Of a stretch of 35,056 bases of DNA, positions 24,270 to 32,985 are shown in pieces. This DNA comes from Akkermansiaceae bacterium (GTDB lineage Bacteria; Verrucomicrobiota; Verrucomicrobiia; Verrucomicrobiales; Akkermansiaceae). The stretch is taken from contig JAFMDE010000002.1 in NCBI GenBank assembly GCA_017857425.1, forward strand, positions 1-35,056. Reading direction: 5' to 3'. Each line of letters begins with the position of its first letter. Position 1 is the stretch's first letter. Both the position numbers and the translations under genes were made by a program. The notes beneath the pieces are model-generated. The model did no database searches, was not told the origin of the DNA, and worked only from the letters and a program-made list of their open reading frames with translations.

Positions 24270-25379
24270 TTACCAATTCAGCCCAGCGAGTGCCTTCGGT
24301 AGGAAGATGCCGTCTTTACGGATTAGCTTGCCGTCGAACCATACCTCGCCCCCACTTCCGTCTCCGTAGTCCTTGCGCTGGATGGTGACCATGTCCCAGT
24401 GCACCTGAGAGCGGTTGCCGTTGTCGGCTTCCTCGTAGGCCTGGCCAGGAGTGAAGTGGAAGGAGCCAGCGATTTTTTCATCAAAGAGAATGTCACGCAT
24501 GGGTTCCTTGATGCCGGGATGGAAGCCGAGGGCAAACTCGCCGATATAGCGTGCTCCCGGATCAGCATCGAGGATCTTGTTGAGCTCCTTGGTCTTGGAG
24601 CCGGCTTCGGCTTTGATGATTTTACCCTGCTTGAATTCCAAGTAGATATTATCGAAGGGGATGCCCTGATAGACGGTGGGGGCGTTGTGGGTGATATGGC
24701 CCTCGACACTATTCTTAACTGGGGCGGTGAACACCTCTCCGTCGGGAATATTGTAGTTACCGCCGCAGACAATGGCGGGGATGTCCTTGATCGAGAAGTG
24801 CAGGTCGGTGCCTTTGTTTTTGATGTGCACCTGATCGGTTTTCTCCATCAATCGCTTCAGTGCGCGCATCGCCGGCAGCATGGATTTGTAGTCGGCCAGA
24901 CAGACGTCGAAGTAGAAGTCCTCAAAGGCCTCAGTACTCATGCCAGCCTGCTGTGCCATGGCGGGATGGGGCCAGCGCAGCACGCACCACTTGGTATGAT
25001 CAACGCGGTGGTTCATGACCTTGCGCATGTGGTTCATCATGGTTTTCATTCTCGCTGCTGGAACGTCACTGGCCTCGCAGATGTTGTGAGAGCCTCGGAT
25101 AGCGATGTAGGCATCCATGTCCTTCATCTCGGCGAGCTGATGCTTGGCGATGAGTTTGTACTGCTCGTCGGTGGATCCGAGCAGCAGCTCACGTGTCAGC
25201 AGCCCATGCTCCACTTTGAGCACAGGCACCGCTTTGCGAGCCCTGACTTCCCTGACCAAGGCAATGCCGAGTTCATCGGGCACATCACAGAGGTGAAGCA
25301 TGACTTTCTCGCCCTTTTTGATATTGGTGGAATATCGTACGAGCTGGCGTGCGAGCTGGGAGATGCGCGGGTCTTTCAT
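24270..25379 (-). CDS. M29-family metallo-aminopeptidase (AmpS/PepS-like)
   Basis: The 369-residue product resembles thermophilic-type aminopeptidases of family M29, which remove N-terminal residues with a two-metal centre. Ligand motifs lie in the C-terminal half: [29 protein letters not shown] and QVHWDMV supply the conserved Glu, Glu, His, His and Asp. The N-terminal half forms the [24 protein letters not shown] part of the family. ATG at 25377-25379 ([10 protein letters not shown]) is the family-like start; an ATG 12 codons upstream (25415) has no support. It is a single gene on the minus strand, preceded by the repeat island on its 3' side. A long open frame on the opposite strand is a shadow. 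Confidence 0.9.
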   Translation of the reverse strand: MKDPRISQLARQLVRYSTNIKKGEKVMLHLCDVPDELGIALVREVRARKAVPVLKVEHGLLTRELLLGSTDEQYKLIAKHQLAEMKDMDAYIAIRGSHNICEASDVPAARMKTMMNHMRKVMNHRVDHTKWCVLRWPHPAMAQQAGMSTEAFEDFYFDVCLADYKSMLPAMRALKRLMEKTDQVHIKNKGTDLHFSIKDIPAIVCGGNYNIPDGEVFTAPVKNSVEGHITHNAPTVYQGIPFDNIYLEFKQGKIIKAEAGSKTKELNKILDADPGARYIGEFALGFHPGIKEPMRDILFDEKIAGSFHFTPGQAYEEADNGNRSQVHWDMVTIQRKDYGDGSGGEVWFDGKLIRKDGIFLPKALAGLNW

Positions 25380-25564
25380 GGCCACAAGATTCAGCCATCT
25401 GTGCTCAGGAGTCAAGAGAAGCGATACTCCGTTTAGCTAGCGCGGTCGACCGTCTCTTGACAAAGGCACACAAAAAATAGTTGTTGTGACCTGTTCATTG
25501 ACTCATTTACGGAATGCTAGATCGACGAGAGAGAGGTATAGTCAATGCGTGAAACCCTATAGAA

Positions 25565-26404
25565 ATGAACCACTCATCTGACATCGTTTCCGAGGCTCTT
25601 TTTCAGAGTCTTATCGAACAGCCGCCACTGCTGGCTGATCTGCCGGAGGCAACGACCTTTCCATGCAAGTCACTGGTTTTTCCGGAGGCGACATGCGCAT
25701 TGAATCTGCAGCAAAAACTCGGGCACCTCTATGAAGATGCGTTGGCGGTGCTATTGGAGTCTACCCCACGATACGATATCTTAGCACAGGGCTTACCGAT
25801 TCGCCAAGATGCGGGGCATACGCTGGGTGAGCTTGATTATCTGCTGAGAGATCTTGTGTCTGATCGCACGATCCACCTTGAGCTAGCTGTGAAATTCTAT
25901 CTGGCGGTCGAAACGGAGAGCGGCTTGCGGCTGCCAGGGCCTGATGCTCGGGATCATTATTTTCGCAAGCTTGAGAAGATGCGCTCACACCAATTGGTAC
26001 TTTTGGACAAGGTGGACAAATTTCGGAATCTGCTGCCAGAGCAATTCCGTGAAAAAGAGGTTGATGTGCAGCAGCTTGTGCATGGGTGTATTTTTAATCA
26101 TGTGCGCGCAGCTAGGCCGGCGCAGGCGGAGTTTCTCAACCCGAATGGACGGCGCGGCAAGTGGCTGCATGTAGGGGAGTGTGCTGAGTATTTTGGGGAG
26201 AATAAATTGCTGAAAATTATCCCGAAGCCGCTCTGGCCCGCCCCTATGAAGATCATAGCAGGCTTGGAATTGGAGAAATGGAAACCGGATGAAAAAATGG
26301 ACCGCTGTGTGATGGTGCTCCAAGGTGCTGAAGAGGGCGCTGAACATTGCCCCTATTTCATCGCGCCGAACGGCTATCCTTTCAATCGGGAGGGTCGACC
26401 TTGA
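25565..26404 (+). CDS. DUF1853-family protein
   Basis: The 279-residue product matches the DUF1853 pattern. It has an N-terminal LGHLYEDALAVLLESTPRYDILAQGLPIR segment, TLGELDYLLRDL, HLELAVKFYLAVETESG and GPDARDHYFRKLEKMRSHQL, and then a longer C-terminal part that includes GKWLHVGECAEYF. The order GELD followed about 18 residues later by ELAVK is reminiscent of PD-(D/E)xK nuclease-like folds, which is inference from the pattern only. The family has no established function and is best known from Proteobacteria. It lies on the plus strand 67 bases before purN, with its own upstream gap of about 185 bases. Confidence 0.8.
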   Translation: MNHSSDIVSEALFQSLIEQPPLLADLPEATTFPCKSLVFPEATCALNLQQKLGHLYEDALAVLLESTPRYDILAQGLPIRQDAGHTLGELDYLLRDLVSDRTIHLELAVKFYLAVETESGLRLPGPDARDHYFRKLEKMRSHQLVLLDKVDKFRNLLPEQFREKEVDVQQLVHGCIFNHVRAARPAQAEFLNPNGRRGKWLHVGECAEYFGENKLLKIIPKPLWPAPMKIIAGLELEKWKPDEKMDRCVMVLQGAEEGAEHCPYFIAPNGYPFNREGRP

Positions 26405-26471
26405 GGTTTGCATGCTTCACGAGCGGGCAAATTAGAATTGCCTGCAGCATGCCCACCAAGTAGGTATCGGC

Positions 26472-27086
26472 ATGTCCACGGGTAAAGGAACCATCAAACT
26501 CGGCGTGCTCGGCTCCGGCTCCGGCTCGAACATGCAGGCGATCTTGGATGCCATTGAGAATGGCTCGCTGGATGCGGAGATCGTGCTGGTGCTCTCTGAT
26601 AACCCAGAGGCCTATATTCTTGAACGTGCTCAGAAGGCGGGTATCCGCGCTGAGGTGATTGATTGTGCAGGCTATAAAACACGTTTTCCTGACGCGTCTC
26701 AGGCCGCCGTGGCGGAGCAGCTCAAGTCGGCGGGGGTGGACATCGTCTGCCTTGCTGGATTCATGCGGCTGGTGAAAGCACCACTGCTGGAGGTGTTCCC
26801 TCAGAGAATTCTTAATATCCATCCTTCGATTCTGCCTGCCTATCCTGGGCTGATGGCCTGGAAACAGGCGGTGCAAGATGGGGCTCGTGAGTCTGGCTGC
26901 ACGGTTCACTATGTGGATGCCGGCATGGACACGGGGCCGACTATTTTACAAGCGAAGGTTCCTGTGTTAGTAGACGACACCGCCGACACCTTGCATGCCC
27001 GCATCCAGGTGGAGGAACACCAGCTTTACCCAGACGCCATCCGGCTGGTCTGGAAAGACATCCAATCCAACGCATCAACATCCTAA
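26472..27086 (+). CDS. purN: Phosphoribosylglycinamide formyltransferase 1
   Basis: PurN transfers a formyl group from 10-formyltetrahydrofolate to glycinamide ribonucleotide in purine synthesis. The 204-residue product shows the phosphate-binding LGSGSGSNMQA near residues 13-23, the folate-site segment VCLAGFMRLV near 92-101, the catalytic NIHPSILPAYPG with Asn115 and His117, and VHYVDAGMDTGP with the catalytic Asp149. Length fits the family (about 190-212). Other purine genes are absent from the window. The stop lies 20 bases before the M42 peptidase ATG, so co-transcription is likely. Confidence 0.95.
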   Translation: MSTGKGTIKLGVLGSGSGSNMQAILDAIENGSLDAEIVLVLSDNPEAYILERAQKAGIRAEVIDCAGYKTRFPDASQAAVAEQLKSAGVDIVCLAGFMRLVKAPLLEVFPQRILNIHPSILPAYPGLMAWKQAVQDGARESGCTVHYVDAGMDTGPTILQAKVPVLVDDTADTLHARIQVEEHQLYPDAIRLVWKDIQSNASTS

Positions 27087-27106
27087 CAAACTAATAATTT
27101 ATCAAC

Positions 27107-28363
27107 ATGGCAAAGAAAACGACGGCGAAAAAATCAACCAAGAAGGCCTCTGCAAAAAAAGCGTGGCAGAAATCCATGCCCAAGGATCAGTTTGAATTCA
27201 TGCGTGAGGTGCTTGGGGCTCCAAGTCCTATCGGCCTAGAGGCAGCGATGTCCTACGGGGTGCTGAAGCCGTATTTTGAGAAGTTCATGCCGAAGTCCTG
27301 GGCGATCCATCAGTTCAAGGGCAATGCCGGTATCGTCATCGACACCCACCCGGGACAGGACGAGATGACCTCGGCAATGATCATTGGCCACGCCGATAAG
27401 ATCCGGATGCAGGTGCGCAAGATTGATGCCGATGGTAAGATCTGGGTAAATACAGATTCCTTCCTGCCATGCACGCTGGTTGGTCATGAAGTAAAACTCT
27501 TTAGCCAAGATCCCAAGAAGCCTGGTGTTTACCGCTGCATTGAGGGAGGTACGATTGAGGCCTTGGGGGCGATTCATTTTTCCGAGCCGGCGCAGCGCAC
27601 CGGTGAGAAGGGACTCAAGCCTGAGATGATGTATCTCGAGCTGCAGATGCATGGGGACAAGTGTAAGGAGAAGATTGAAGCTCTTGGCATTCGCCCGGGC
27701 GACCCGATCATTCTTAACCGCCCAATCAAAAAAGGATTCTCTGACGATACCTACTACGGAGCCTATCTTGATAATGGCTTGGGATGTTTTGTGGTGGCAG
27801 AAATTGCTAAGATCTTGGCAAAGTCACCGCTCAAAAACCTGCGTCTGCTCTATACGATTGCAACCCACGAGGAGATTGGTCGTTTTGGTGCTACTGCGAT
27901 TGCGGGCGAGCTTAAGCCTGACATCCTGATCGGTTCCGACGTCAATCACGACTACGATGCCGCTCCCGGGATTGGCGCCAAGCGCATGAACCCACTTGCC
28001 ATGGGTAAGGGCTTCAGCCTGACTAATGGCTCGATCACCAGTGAGTATCTCAATACCTTGATTGAGAAAGCCTGCCAGAAAAACAAGATTCCCTACCAGG
28101 TTGATTTTTCAGGTCGTGATACCGGCACAGACGCGATGGCAGCTTCCTTGGCTGGGGTGGACAGTGCCTCAACTTCGATTGGGTTCCCCATTCGGAACAT
28201 GCATACGATTTCGGAAACTGGCCATACTGCGGACGTGCTTGCTGCGATCCACGGCATGGTGGAAACCTTCAAAGCCATGGATCAGATGAACCGCGGCAAG
28301 GGCATTAGCCGCGATGATCTGAAGAATGGTCATCCACGATTGGATGACGCTAAGACGCTCTAG
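27107..28363 (+). CDS. M42-family metallopeptidase with Lys-rich N-terminal tail
   Basis: The 418-residue product resembles M42 glutamyl aminopeptidase/endoglucanase-type peptidases. Metal ligands are in place: His95 and Asp97 in IGHADKI, Asp222 in AYLDNG, Glu255/Glu256 in ATHEEIG, Asp278 in IGSDVNHD and His366 in RNMHTISE. The usual HxDE.G and DDR motifs are slightly altered (HADKIR, LDNGLG). The first about 22 residues are almost only Lys, Ala, Thr and Ser, like a histone H1 tail, and are not part of the peptidase fold. ATG 27107 follows purN by 20 bases. It converges on glmS. Confidence 0.88.
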   Translation: MAKKTTAKKSTKKASAKKAWQKSMPKDQFEFMREVLGAPSPIGLEAAMSYGVLKPYFEKFMPKSWAIHQFKGNAGIVIDTHPGQDEMTSAMIIGHADKIRMQVRKIDADGKIWVNTDSFLPCTLVGHEVKLFSQDPKKPGVYRCIEGGTIEALGAIHFSEPAQRTGEKGLKPEMMYLELQMHGDKCKEKIEALGIRPGDPIILNRPIKKGFSDDTYYGAYLDNGLGCFVVAEIAKILAKSPLKNLRLLYTIATHEEIGRFGATAIAGELKPDILIGSDVNHDYDAAPGIGAKRMNPLAMGKGFSLTNGSITSEYLNTLIEKACQKNKIPYQVDFSGRDTGTDAMAASLAGVDSASTSIGFPIRNMHTISETGHTADVLAAIHGMVETFKAMDQMNRGKGISRDDLKNGHPRLDDAKTL

Positions 28364-28398
28364 GTTCTCTAGCCCCCCAGGCTATAATACCTTGTAGC

Positions 28399-30234
28399 TT
28401 ATTCGACGGTGACACTCTTGGCGAGGTTGCGCGGCTGGTCGATGGCGCAGCCCCTGATTCTAGCGATGTGGTAAGAGAGCAGTTGCAGGGCAACGGCGGC
28501 CGGAACCACGGAGCTATACTGCGGGCAGGAGGGGATTTCAATGACGTGGTCACAAGCGGCACGTGCTTCCTCGTCGCCCTCGGTGATGACACCGAGAACT
28601 GGTGCGCTGCGTGCCTTGCACTCGGCCACGTTGCTGAGGGTTTTCTCCTGTCCAGGTCCTTCGTTGAGTAGGGCGATGACGGGCATGGATTCCTCTAAAA
28701 GGGCAATCGGTCCGTGCTTGAGCTCGGCTGCGTGGTAACCCTCGGCGTGAATGTAGGAGATTTCCTTGAGCTTAAGTGCGCCTTCTAGTGCGACGGGATA
28801 CATATAGCCGCGTCCAATGAAGAAGGCGTTATTGTAGTGTGCGTAGTGTGCTGCGACTTCAGAAATCTGATCATTGGTTTTGAGAACCGCCTCCACCAGC
28901 TCGGGAATGCGTTCGATTTCTTTGGCTATTTTGATTCCCTGCTCACGTGATAAGCGATGGGCGCGGGCAAACTTGAGGGCGATCATCAGCAGGGTAGAAA
29001 CCTGGCTGGTGAATGCCTTGGTGGAAGCCACGCTGATCTCTGGGCCGGCGTGTAAATAGATACCACGGCTGGTTTCGCGTGCGATGGTTGATCCGACAAC
29101 ATTGACAAGGGCGGCAACGAGGGAGCCTTTCTCGACAGCCTCACGGACCGCAGCGAGGGTGTCGGCTGTTTCGCCAGACTGGCTGATAGCAAGCACCATA
29201 TCCCGGCTGCCCACGATGGGATTGCGATAGCGGAATTCGGCTGCCTGCTCGACCTCTGCGGGGATGGCGGCAAAGTCTTCGACTGCATACTCGCCAATCA
29301 GTCCGGCATTCATCGAGGTGCCACAACCGACAATGAGCAGGCGCTGAATGGCGACGAGTTCGCGCGGGCTGAGGTTGAGCCCAGAGAGGATGGCCGTGCC
29401 TCGGTTGAGGTCGATGCGGCCGCGGATGGTATTACTGATTGCTTCTGGTTGCTCAAAGATTTCTTTAAGCATGTAGTGCTCATAACCGCCTTTTTCCGCG
29501 GCGCCTGGTGACCAATCGATTTCTGATGGTGTGCGTGAGACGGCACCTTTATCTAGGCTTCGGATGTCTACCTTGCTGCCCTCAATGCGGGCGATGTCAT
29601 TATCGTCCAGATAGATGGCTTGGCGTGTGTAGGTAATGATGGCGGACGCGTCTGAGGCGACGATGGTTTCATCATCACCAAGGCCAATGACGATCGGCGA
29701 GCCACTGCGAGCGACAACCAGCACACCGGGTTCATCCTTGGCCATGCAGGTAATGCCATAGGTGCCTTCCACTTCCTTGAGAGCTGCGGTAACGGCTTCT
29801 AATAAGTCGCCTTGGTAATGGGACTCCACTAAATGGGCAAGGACCTCTGAATCTGTATCGGATTTGAAGGTGTGTCCCTGTGCCTTGAAACGATTACGCA
29901 GATCATTGTGGTTTTCTATGATGCCATTATGGACGAGCACCACACGGCCTTCATTGCCCTCATGCGGGTGGGCGTTGAGTGTGGTGGGTGGCCCGTGGGT
30001 GGCCCAGCGAGTATGGGCGATTCCAGTATGTGCTTCAGCGAGCATGCCGTCTTCCTGCTCGACGATCTCAGCCAGGCCAGCAACCTTGCCGCTTTGTTTT
30101 CTGATCAGTATTCCGTCGTCGCTGGTGACGGCGATGCCAGCCGAGTCATAGCCACGGTATTCAAGTTTTTTAAGTCCGCTGATGAGAACGGGCATGGCTG
30201 CTCGTTTGCCTGTGTATCCTACTATTCCGCACAT
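28399..30234 (-). CDS. glmS: Glutamine-fructose-6-phosphate aminotransferase (isomerizing)
   Basis: GlmS makes glucosamine-6-phosphate from fructose-6-phosphate and glutamine, the first step to UDP-GlcNAc. The 611-residue product (E. coli 609) has the N-terminal glutaminase with catalytic Cys2 (MCGIVGYTGKR), RGYDSAGIAV and HNGIIEN. Two SIS sugar-isomerase domains follow (VGCGTSMNAG with AISQSGETADT, then FIGRGYMYPVALEGALKLKEISY). The C-terminal AKSVTVE end is typical. It is the last gene of glmM-acetyltransferase-glmS, 33 bases after the middle gene; the short gap leaves no room for a glmS ribozyme. It converges on the M42 gene, with 35 bases between the stops. Confidence 0.97.
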   Translation of the reverse strand: MCGIVGYTGKRAAMPVLISGLKKLEYRGYDSAGIAVTSDDGILIRKQSGKVAGLAEIVEQEDGMLAEAHTGIAHTRWATHGPPTTLNAHPHEGNEGRVVLVHNGIIENHNDLRNRFKAQGHTFKSDTDSEVLAHLVESHYQGDLLEAVTAALKEVEGTYGITCMAKDEPGVLVVARSGSPIVIGLGDDETIVASDASAIITYTRQAIYLDDNDIARIEGSKVDIRSLDKGAVSRTPSEIDWSPGAAEKGGYEHYMLKEIFEQPEAISNTIRGRIDLNRGTAILSGLNLSPRELVAIQRLLIVGCGTSMNAGLIGEYAVEDFAAIPAEVEQAAEFRYRNPIVGSRDMVLAISQSGETADTLAAVREAVEKGSLVAALVNVVGSTIARETSRGIYLHAGPEISVASTKAFTSQVSTLLMIALKFARAHRLSREQGIKIAKEIERIPELVEAVLKTNDQISEVAAHYAHYNNAFFIGRGYMYPVALEGALKLKEISYIHAEGYHAAELKHGPIALLEESMPVIALLNEGPGQEKTLSNVAECKARSAPVLGVITEGDEEARAACDHVIEIPSCPQYSSVVPAAVALQLLSYHIARIRGCAIDQPRNLAKSVTVE

Positions 30235-30267
30235 AATGGTTAGATTCTTGTAATGATGATTGTGTGA

Positions 30268-31128
30268 TTAAGTGATGTCTCGCTTCACCGTTTGGTTTGG
30301 CAGGGTCTGTGAGTTGGGGCCAAGTTTACGTCCGGGGTAGATGGCGGTCAGAATGCCGGTGTGGCTGCCGTCACCAACGACGGTGCCGAATTTCCTGCGG
30401 CCAGTATCGACAAGTGAATCACGAACTCGGGAGAGGTGGTTGGTTCCATCATGGCGCAGGTTCGAGGTGATGGTTCCGGCGCCAAAGTTGACATCGTTGC
30501 CAATGACGGAGTCGCCGACATAGCTGAGGTGGCCAATTGAGCTATTGTTGCCAATGATCGAATTTTTAATTTCTACCGCTTGGCCAATGTGGCAGTCGTT
30601 ACCAATGGTGGTCGAGCCGCGCAGATAGCAGTTGGGGCCAATCTTGCAGTTGTTACCGATGACGACATTGCCCTCAATGACCACACCGGGGAGAATTTTT
30701 GATCCACTTCCCAGATGGATAATGCCGTCAATGTGAGCGGCTGGGCTAATGTTTCCGTCGTGCTTGGATTCGCTGAGCTGTGCAACCAGCCGTTCGTTGA
30801 TGGTAATAAACTCCCATGGGAACTGGATGAGGAAAGAGTCCTCGGAGGCGCTTGCCTGAGCAGCGTCTTCGCTGGGATGATCATTGCCTGTCCAAGCTAG
30901 AGGTGCACCACTTGTGGAGCGGAGAACGGCGGGAGCTTCAAGTTCACCGAGTCGTTGCCAGTCTTCTTTGGTGACCCACGCATTTTCTGGAAGGTGAGCA
31001 TCTTTAAGCCCTCGTGCATACTCAGCCTGAAGATCGTGCAGAGTAGATCCTGCGAGCAACTGATGACCTACCGATGAGTTTTGGTGCAATGGCCAGAGGT
31101 TGAGCTGGTCAGTAGGATGGATGGTCAT
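30268..31128 (-). CDS. GlmU-like left-handed beta-helix acetyltransferase (stand-alone)
   Basis: The 286-residue product has an N-terminal region without nucleotidyltransferase motifs (about 1-120, with FPWEFITINERL at 103-114). A hexapeptide-repeat left-handed beta-helix follows (about 125-275). GlmU-type residues are visible: IGHLSYVGD with His200, and FGAGTITSNLRHDG with Asn223. The GlmU Lys after the Asn loop corresponds to His231. GRRKFGTVVGDGSHTG follows. Its place between glmM and glmS points to glucosamine-1-phosphate acetylation for UDP-GlcNAc, with the uridyl transfer done by another protein. Acylation of a different sugar nucleotide is also possible. It is clearly not a full GlmU (about 450 residues). 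Confidence 0.82.
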   Translation of the reverse strand: MTIHPTDQLNLWPLHQNSSVGHQLLAGSTLHDLQAEYARGLKDAHLPENAWVTKEDWQRLGELEAPAVLRSTSGAPLAWTGNDHPSEDAAQASASEDSFLIQFPWEFITINERLVAQLSESKHDGNISPAAHIDGIIHLGSGSKILPGVVIEGNVVIGNNCKIGPNCYLRGSTTIGNDCHIGQAVEIKNSIIGNNSSIGHLSYVGDSVIGNDVNFGAGTITSNLRHDGTNHLSRVRDSLVDTGRRKFGTVVGDGSHTGILTAIYPGRKLGPNSQTLPNQTVKRDIT

Positions 31129-31169
31129 AGCAGGGAGGAATCTGAAGGGAGGGCGAGTTAAGGCCGATT

Positions 31170-32516
31170 TTAGGCGCCGATGGTATTCCTAATGGCGGCG
31201 GCAATGAGGTCTGCTTGGCTTTTTGCAAGTTCCTCATCTGGGCATTCGGTAAGAACGCGAATTTTACGCTCCGTGCCTGAGTAGCGGACAAAGACACGAC
31301 CTTTGTCAGCAAAGGCGGCTTCGGCGGCTTTGATGGCAGCATCTATTTCCGGCACTTCCTCGGTAGGAGGTTTTTCAGTGACATCAAGGCCCAGAAGAAC
31401 TTGTGGATAGACCTCCATGCAGTCGGCGAGCTTGGAGAGTGGCTCGCCTTTGTCTCGCATCATGGAAAGTAGCATCAAGGCGCTCATGATGCCGTCACCG
31501 GTGGTGGCGTAGTCAGAGTAAATGATGTGGCCTGAGTTTTCTCCGCCAAGGTTGTATCCTTTTTCTCGCATGCATTCGAGCACGTGGCGATCTCCCACGC
31601 CGGTAGTTTCCAGCTTGATGCCATCCGCAGCGAGGGCGTCGCGCATTCCTAAATTACTCATCACGGTGGCCACCAGTGTATTGCCCTTGAGTTTGCCTTG
31701 CTCGTTAAGGGCCTTGGCGCAGAGGCAGAGAATGCGGTCGCCATCAATGACCTCACCATTTTCATCACAGAAAATAACGCGGTCCGCATCGCCATCAAAG
31801 CAGATGCCAACATCGGCCCCGTGTTCCCTGACCATGGCAGCTGCCTTTTCTGGATGCAGAGCACCTACACCTTCGTTGATGTTGCGGCCATCGGGGTGGA
31901 CAGACATCTGGATGACCTCGGCTCCGAGCTCTTCAAAGATGAGCGGGCCGACGTAGTAAGCTGCGCCATTGGCGCAATCGACCACAATTTTCAGCCCACT
32001 CAGGGAATTGGCTCCTACGGCATTTTTGGTGAATTCGATATAGCGCCCCATGGCATCATCAATGCGGATGGCCTTGCCCAGATCGCCTTCTGGGTGGGGG
32101 AGTTCGTCGGCGAGGATCATTTTCTCAATTTCGAGCTCTAGCTGGTCATTGAGCTTATAGCCGTCACTGCCAAATATTTTGATGCCGTTGTCCTGGTAGG
32201 GGTTATGAGATGCGGTGAGCATGATGCCAGCATCACATCCCATGGAGCGAGTCAGGTGAGCGACGGCAGGGGTCGGTGCTGGGCCGGTGAGCAATACGCG
32301 GGAGCCCTCTGAGACGAGACCGCTAGTAATGGCTGTTTCTAGCATGTAACCGGAAAGCCTGGTGTCCTTGCCGATAACCACCTTGTGGCGGCCGCCACCA
32401 TTCGACTGCAGAACACGCGCTACAGCACGGCCTACTCTTAAAGCAACTTCAGGAGTGATCGGGTATTGGTTGGCAATGCCACGAATACCATCGGTGCCAA
32501 ATAACGTTTTATTCAT
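31170..32516 (-). CDS. glmM: Phosphoglucosamine mutase
   Basis: GlmM converts glucosamine-6-phosphate to glucosamine-1-phosphate. The 448-residue product (E. coli 445) shows LFGTDGIRGIAN at the start, the catalytic phospho-serine loop MLTASHNPYQDNG with Ser103, the metal loop CFDGDADRV, the sugar-binding GGENSGHII and the phosphate-binding RYSGTERKIR near the end. ATG at 32514-32516 begins directly with the family N-terminus; 21 upstream in-frame codons are unlike the family. It heads a three-gene minus-strand operon (gaps of 41 and 33 bases) with the acetyltransferase and glmS. Confidence 0.96.
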   Translation of the reverse strand: MNKTLFGTDGIRGIANQYPITPEVALRVGRAVARVLQSNGGGRHKVVIGKDTRLSGYMLETAITSGLVSEGSRVLLTGPAPTPAVAHLTRSMGCDAGIMLTASHNPYQDNGIKIFGSDGYKLNDQLELEIEKMILADELPHPEGDLGKAIRIDDAMGRYIEFTKNAVGANSLSGLKIVVDCANGAAYYVGPLIFEELGAEVIQMSVHPDGRNINEGVGALHPEKAAAMVREHGADVGICFDGDADRVIFCDENGEVIDGDRILCLCAKALNEQGKLKGNTLVATVMSNLGMRDALAADGIKLETTGVGDRHVLECMREKGYNLGGENSGHIIYSDYATTGDGIMSALMLLSMMRDKGEPLSKLADCMEVYPQVLLGLDVTEKPPTEEVPEIDAAIKAAEAAFADKGRVFVRYSGTERKIRVLTECPDEELAKSQADLIAAAIRNTIGA

Positions 32517-32800
32517 TAAGAATGGTTGATTGTAAGGTTTGGGGCGGTGAACTGCGACGGGGTAGAGGCAGCTTGCCAATCTGAAGTGGAGAAGTAAAGT
32601 TAAAGTATTAAGCTAGCCGAGAGCAAAGCCGAGCTCCACAAGGATAGGATTTTTTGTACAAAATGATCATATCGATGAGCTTGTGATTAATGCATTCAAA
32701 AATAATTCTAGACAAGTATCCTCGAATATGTATTATGTAATGCGTAATACGCAAAGCGGAATAGCCCGGAAGCTAATCATGAATTATTAAGAAAAATCAT
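32517..32800. other. AT-rich intergenic region upstream of glmM
   Basis: The region should contain the glmM promoter (minus) and, further right, sequence upstream of the PadR fragment. TTTTTTGTACAAAATGATCAT near 32650 and TATTATGTAATGCGTAATACGC near 32728-32750 (with a GCGT/ACGC inverted pair) are the only visible structures. No gene was recognised. Confidence 0.4.
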
Positions 32801-32887
32801 ATGTCACAGTGGATCACACAACTTCGCAAAGGAATTATTGAATACGCCATTCTGCTTCTCCTTGAGGAGCGCACGATTTTAACTTGA
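32801..32887 (+). pseudogene. N-terminal fragment of a PadR-family transcriptional regulator
   Basis: A 28-codon frame starts at ATG 32801 and stops at TGA 32885-32887. Its product begins MSQWITQLRKGIIEYAILLL and continues with LEERT, which matches the first helix of PadR-type winged-helix regulators (QLRKGxxEyaIL.LL), where a Y-G-Y-E turn and the recognition helix would follow. Here the match ends abruptly after LLEERT and the frame closes. Neither other plus frame in the next 100 bases restores the missing part, and the DUF1549 gene begins at 32986. A 3'-truncated remnant is the simplest explanation. A functional micropeptide is possible but unsupported. Confidence 0.72.
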
Positions 32888-32985
32888 AAAATATCACGTG
32901 AGTGAAATATTGACAATGAATGTTGCATATCACCCTGTTTTATCCTGATGATGTGCTTGTTATATCTCAATAATAAACGATCTAA

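Noticed and set aside
24399-25436. 345-codon open frame on the plus strand
   Set aside because: It is antisense to the M29 aminopeptidase gene, whose metal-ligand motifs are clear. The antisense product is rich in Val, Gly, His and Asp with no family pattern.
28370-28384. TAGCC/GGCTA hairpin between the M42 and glmS stops
   Set aside because: The stem is only 5 bp and has no T tract on either strand, so it is too weak to call a terminator.
30235-30267. Possible glmS ribozyme upstream of glmS
   Set aside because: Only 33 bases separate glmS from the preceding gene, far too short for the ribozyme.
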